Origin: Deltaproteobacteria bacterium RIFOXYA12_FULL_61_11
GTDB taxonomy: Bacteria > Bdellovibrionota_F > JAHFAK01 > YA12-FULL-61-11
Reading direction: 5' to 3'
NCBI GenBank assembly: GCA_001799195.1
Contig: MGSU01000112.1
Coordinates: forward strand, 8,650 to 45,974
Length of the DNA: 37,325 nucleotides
Shown: positions 33,694 through 37,325 of the stretch, in pieces
Position numbering within the stretch: the stretch's first letter is position 1
Layout: each line of letters opens with the position of its first letter
Position numbers and translations under genes: made by a program
Notes under the pieces: model-generated
Databases searched by the model: none
What the model was told of the DNA's origin: nothing
What the model saw: the letters and a program-made list of their open reading frames with translations, nothing else

Positions 33694-34458
33694 TCAGACC
33701 TTCGCGATCTGGACCACTGCCCTCGAATTGATCTTGTCGTAGTTCTGCAAGGTCCTGTTATAGGCCTCATAGAGCCTGCTCACGGCAATCAGCTCGGTCA
33801 TGCTGCGCGCGGTCTGGACATTGGAGCCCTCCAATCTTCCCTGCAAAATGCGGGTTTCCTTGGGAGCCTGGGCCCGTACCTCCTCATTGGTGAGGACGAA
33901 GCGATTGGCCCCGATTTTGAGCAATGGGGGATGCTCCCCGGGGAAATCGGCCAGCTCGAGCATGTCGGTGGGCTTGCCGTGTTGCAGCACCTCCCCGTTC
34001 TCCGCGAGGATGAAATCGGGATCCGTGATCCTGATCTCTCCGCTCCTGCCGAGTACCGGATGCCCCTCCCGGGTCACCAACATGCCTTTGGCGTCCAGGG
34101 TGAGACTGCCGTCCCGGGTGTACTGGATCTCGTCTCCTACTTTCACCTTGAAGAAACCTCGTCCCTCAAGCGCCAAATCGGTCTTTACGTTGGTGGCCTT
34201 GATCGGGCCCGGGGTGTGATCCGTGTATTTGGTGATGAGTGAATTGTAGACCGTGTCATCGATCGGCGCCTTGAGAGAGAAGAGTTTTTCGAAACTCTCC
34301 TGATGCTGATCGGTATCGCGGGGCAGCATGCTCTCGAAGGTCAGGTTGTCTCGCTTGAAACCAGTGGTCTGTGCATTGGCGAGGTTGTTGGCAAGAATCT
34401 CGAGATTGGCCTCCAGACTCTGACAACCCGACACGGTTGCGAATAAACTCTCGCTCAT
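33694..34458 (-). CDS. flgF: flagellar basal-body rod protein FlgF/FlgG family
   Basis: GCQSLEANLEILANNLANAQTTGFKRDNLTFESML; C-terminal EGSNVQTARSMTELIAVSRLYEAYNRTLQNYDKI. Confidence 0.9.
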   Translation of the reverse strand: MSESLFATVSGCQSLEANLEILANNLANAQTTGFKRDNLTFESMLPRDTDQHQESFEKLFSLKAPIDDTVYNSLITKYTDHTPGPIKATNVKTDLALEGRGFFKVKVGDEIQYTRDGSLTLDAKGMLVTREGHPVLGRSGEIRITDPDFILAENGEVLQHGKPTDMLELADFPGEHPPLLKIGANRFVLTNEEVRAQAPKETRILQGRLEGSNVQTARSMTELIAVSRLYEAYNRTLQNYDKINSRAVVQIAKV

Positions 34459-34595
34459 GGCGGCTACTCCTCGATCCTGTGGTTCATCCGCAGCTCTACG
34501 TCCAGAGATGGCGATCGACCGGCAACCTTCTGTCTCTCGCCCCTCTTGTGGCTGGAGCCATCACGCAGGACCTGCTCCAGGCGGGGGACCACGCT

Positions 34596-34611
34596 TCCAA
34601 AATTCCTGCCA
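34596..34611 (-). promoter_or_regulatory. possible sigma54-type promoter upstream of flgF
   Basis: Minus strand TGGCAGGAATTTTGGA compared with TGGCACGrNNNTTGCW: two mismatches at defined positions, one in the -12 GC. Confidence 0.35.
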
Positions 34612-34819
34612 GATCAACAGAATGTGAAAATTCAATCAGGTTGCAAGAATTCCGTCCCCCTCCGGGGCCCGATCGCCAACCCCTTGACGCACCTTCGTCA
34701 AGCTCAGCGACGAGCGGGGCCGCGGCAAGGGAGAGGACACTTCGCCACCCGGCACGTGCGACTCCCCTCAGTCAGAGTAGGTTCTCGGACTGTCAGACCG
34801 GGGAAGGAACCTCGAGGGT

Positions 34820-35836
34820 TCAGTCAGTGAGGGGGGAGGTAGAGGGAAGCGCCTGCTCGAAGGCGAACAGCCCGGCAGGAAACCCCTTGCTTCCCGATTG
34901 TGCCAGGGGACCGAAATACTGCGCCCGTTCGCGATACACCTGGTCGATGGCAACAAACTCGGCGTAGAAATTGCGGGAGGCGAAACCAAAGGCCGGTGCA
35001 GTAGCTCGTTCGATGATCTCGGCAAGATCCCTGCTCCCGGCTGAACGAGCAGCGTCGCGCAAACCTCCGACTCCGGTATTGTAGGCGGTTATTGCGAGCG
35101 GCCACGAACCGAGCTGTCGGTAATTCCTCGCGAGAATACCTGCTGCCGCTTTGGTGGATTTGAGAGGGTGACGGCGTTCGTCGACACGATGGTCGACCCT
35201 GAGCAACCCGCTCGCTCCCGTGCGAGTAATCTGCCACAGTCCGACCGCTCCTGCAGGGGACACCGCCGTCGGATCGAACATCGATTCTACGAAGACGAGG
35301 TTGACCAACTCCTCGGGTACATGCTGAGCGCGCAGGAGAGGCACCATGATCTTGCGATAGACGGCCGAACGTTCGACCGCTCGAGCCACCCCCTCGCGCA
35401 ACCCTCTCTGCCAACGAAGATTATTCCTTGCTGCTTCGATCCTCACGGGATCGGCCGCTCCGGCGAGCAACCCGACGAGACGGATTTGCTCACCGGTAAG
35501 ATAGTCAAAAGCGAGCTTCTTACCTGCGAGGGAAGCCAGTAGCTCCCGATAATACTCGAGCCGGCGCTCGACCACGCGTTCCAGGGCGATGCGCTCCAAC
35601 CGGGCATTGATGGGGAAAGAGAGGACCTCGTAGACGACTTCGAGGCGACGCGCATCATGGATGAGGATGTCATTCCGATCATACACCGCATATACCCGTT
35701 TCCAGAATTCGATCGGTGCTCGGAGCCGGGTATGCAACGATCGGATTTCCGGTTCCTGGTACAGGGACCTGGCGAGGCTCGGCGCAGGGATGGCTAGGAG
35801 AAGGCAGGTGACGGCTAACCAGGGACGTAGGGTCAC
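34820..35836 (-). CDS. lytic transglycosylase (SLT) domain protein
   Basis: LVNLVFVESMFDPTAVSPAGAVGLWQITRTGA...ITAYNTGVGGLRDA; signal peptide VTLRPWLAVTCLLLAIPAPSLA with probable GTG start. Confidence 0.85.
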   Translation of the reverse strand: MTLRPWLAVTCLLLAIPAPSLARSLYQEPEIRSLHTRLRAPIEFWKRVYAVYDRNDILIHDARRLEVVYEVLSFPINARLERIALERVVERRLEYYRELLASLAGKKLAFDYLTGEQIRLVGLLAGAADPVRIEAARNNLRWQRGLREGVARAVERSAVYRKIMVPLLRAQHVPEELVNLVFVESMFDPTAVSPAGAVGLWQITRTGASGLLRVDHRVDERRHPLKSTKAAAGILARNYRQLGSWPLAITAYNTGVGGLRDAARSAGSRDLAEIIERATAPAFGFASRNFYAEFVAIDQVYRERAQYFGPLAQSGSKGFPAGLFAFEQALPSTSPLTD

Positions 35837-35888
35837 TGTTGATTTGTTCCTTTCGTGTTGGTAGAACAGCACAGAAGAGAACGGCAGT

Positions 35889-36617
35889 GTGTATAGCATA
35901 CGAGGAGAGCGCTTGCAACGTCCGACCCCCAAGAACGAACCCGACCTCATCGGTCCTCATCGGTTTTATCCAACTACCGCGACCAATCCCCGAGCAGCCC
36001 TGCGGTTTCTCGTACTGGTCCTGCCTCTCCTACTGACCACGTGTGATGCCATCACTGCCGGCGAATACCAGATCAGCTATATTCTTCCTTCGAATACTCG
36101 TTTCTTCGGACAGAACGGCACAGAGATGCGACTCTTCTTCCAGATCCTGCTCTACAGGCTCTCCCGGAACAGCGACAAAACCGAAACCCTCGTCCCGGCT
36201 AACGACACCGCCCTCACCATCGACATCCCGGATAACGGGAAAAAAGTCGGGAAGTCCAAGATCAAGGTCTACGATGATTACGGCCGGTTGCTCAATTTCG
36301 ACAACGGAAAACCGATCACCAGTTTCAAGCCCTATACCGATGCCTTCGGTATGATCGAGTTCTCGGCGCGCTTCCCCTTCAGCGGCACCTACCTCTTCAC
36401 CATCGATAGTTCCATCGGTTCGACCAGCAAGAAAGGCTGCGTGATGATCTCGGATACCTTCGCCCTTCACGAGAACGTCCTGACCACCGGCACCGGAACC
36501 TCCGGTACCGGCTGCGATCTCTCCCTGCTCGATCAGCAGGTCACCGACACCAGTGATGCCAGTGACGATACCGACGAAGAAATTGAAGAAGATGAAGACA
36601 CCGAGGCGGCCTTATGA
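35889..36617 (+). CDS. putative lipoprotein, Ig-like domain, acidic C-terminal tail
   Basis: Hydrophobic LRFLVLVLPLLLTTC lipobox; PYTDAFGMIEFSARFPFSGTYLFTI Ig-like segment; tail DTSDASDDTDEEIEEDEDTEAAL. Exact start uncertain. Confidence 0.65.
   Translation: MYSIRGERLQRPTPKNEPDLIGPHRFYPTTATNPRAALRFLVLVLPLLLTTCDAITAGEYQISYILPSNTRFFGQNGTEMRLFFQILLYRLSRNSDKTETLVPANDTALTIDIPDNGKKVGKSKIKVYDDYGRLLNFDNGKPITSFKPYTDAFGMIEFSARFPFSGTYLFTIDSSIGSTSKKGCVMISDTFALHENVLTTGTGTSGTGCDLSLLDQQVTDTSDASDDTDEEIEEDEDTEAAL
35890..35918 (-). promoter_or_regulatory. sigma70-type promoter for the lytic transglycosylase gene
   Basis: Minus strand TTGCAA (35918-35913), 17-nt spacer, TATACA (35895-35890). Confidence 0.45.
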
Positions 36618-37270
36618 CCTCACGCCTCCCCATTGCCCTTTTGCTGGTCACCGTGGGCTGCGGCAGCGTCGATCACCCCGGAGCCGACGTCAAACTGGAG
36701 TTCACCGGCTTTGATGAACTCACGGTAGTACCGCCCAAAACGGAGATCACAAAAGTCTTCAAGCTCAGAGTATTAGGAAACCGCACCAGCCAGACCGAGG
36801 CTCTCGGCGCCACCACGTTACGCCCTCTCAACCAGGTGCGCCTGCGCATTTTCTCCCCAGAGGGCGTCGGTCAAGTCTATGATCGCAAACGTCCCAAGGC
36901 GACCTGCGCGGCCTCTCCGTATCTCCTGGCCAACGACATCCCCCGGGGGGGACATCAGTTCGTCTGGATTCGCGATGCCGTCGAAACCGAGGTGTGCACT
37001 CCCTTCGACATCCTCACCGACAAGTACGGAGAGGTCCACTTCGGGGTCAAGGTCCAGAAAATCACCTCCCCGGTGTCGGTGAACGTGATCGTGATTGCCG
37101 GACTCACGATCGAAATGCGCACCGTGCATTTCGTCCCCGAGGGGTATACCGGCGATCTCTCAATTACTGCCGATGCCTCACCGACTGTTCCCCCCACTTC
37201 GCCCCCCCCCAGTGTTCCCGAAGAGCCAGACAGCAGCGAAGACCCGGCCCTCCCTTCACCTTCTCTCTGA
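36614..37270 (+). CDS. putative lipoprotein, Ig-like domain, Pro/Ser-rich tail
   Basis: MTSRLPIALLLVTVGC lipobox; ILTDKYGEVHFGVKVQKITSPVSVNVIVIAG; ATGA overlap with the upstream gene. Confidence 0.7.
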   Translation: MTSRLPIALLLVTVGCGSVDHPGADVKLEFTGFDELTVVPPKTEITKVFKLRVLGNRTSQTEALGATTLRPLNQVRLRIFSPEGVGQVYDRKRPKATCAASPYLLANDIPRGGHQFVWIRDAVETEVCTPFDILTDKYGEVHFGVKVQKITSPVSVNVIVIAGLTIEMRTVHFVPEGYTGDLSITADASPTVPPTSPPPSVPEEPDSSEDPALPSPSL

Positions 37271-37325
37271 CCTCACACCTAGCGCACTCCTCTTCACAAC
37301 AGCCTGAGAGCTTGCAGGAAAAATT

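Overview
High-GC chromosomal window from a flagellated Gram-negative (diderm) bacterium. Gene content and flg order suggest a deltaproteobacterial or Myxococcota/Bdellovibrionota-like lineage, but this is inference because there is no rRNA marker. No tRNA, rRNA, CRISPR or transposon was recognised. Main blocks: (i) alpha/beta hydrolase plus a small coiled-coil lipoprotein; (ii) a minus-strand envelope operon (PEGA/TPR lipoprotein, a signal-peptide + FliF-C-like periplasmic domain + TM + complete FliG-like cytoplasmic domain protein, and a beta-barrel-like outer-membrane protein); (iii) a plus-strand run of PilZ protein, SurA-N/DsbA-like lipoprotein, a radical SAM/SPASM enzyme fused in frame to a lipoprotein-like segment with seven Y-G-[VI]-x-x-P repeats and a PrcB_C-like domain, then a lipoprotein with nine four-Cys repeats and a C-terminal Hint domain; (iv) housekeeping genes (phosphohexomutase, uracil-DNA glycosylase, RNase HI, a C12orf65-like release factor, IorAB, NamZ/DUF1343, Nif3, dUTPase, ABC ATPase); (v) a flagellar rod/ring/hook-junction operon flgF-flgG-flgA-flgH-flgI-flgJ(M23)-flgM-flgN-flgK-flgL-csrA-fliW on the minus strand; (vi) a lytic transglycosylase and two Ig-like lipoproteins. 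The strongest candidates for undescribed biology are the FliF/FliG chimera operon and the self-contained radical SAM-YGV repeat lipoprotein with its Cys-repeat/Hint neighbour.
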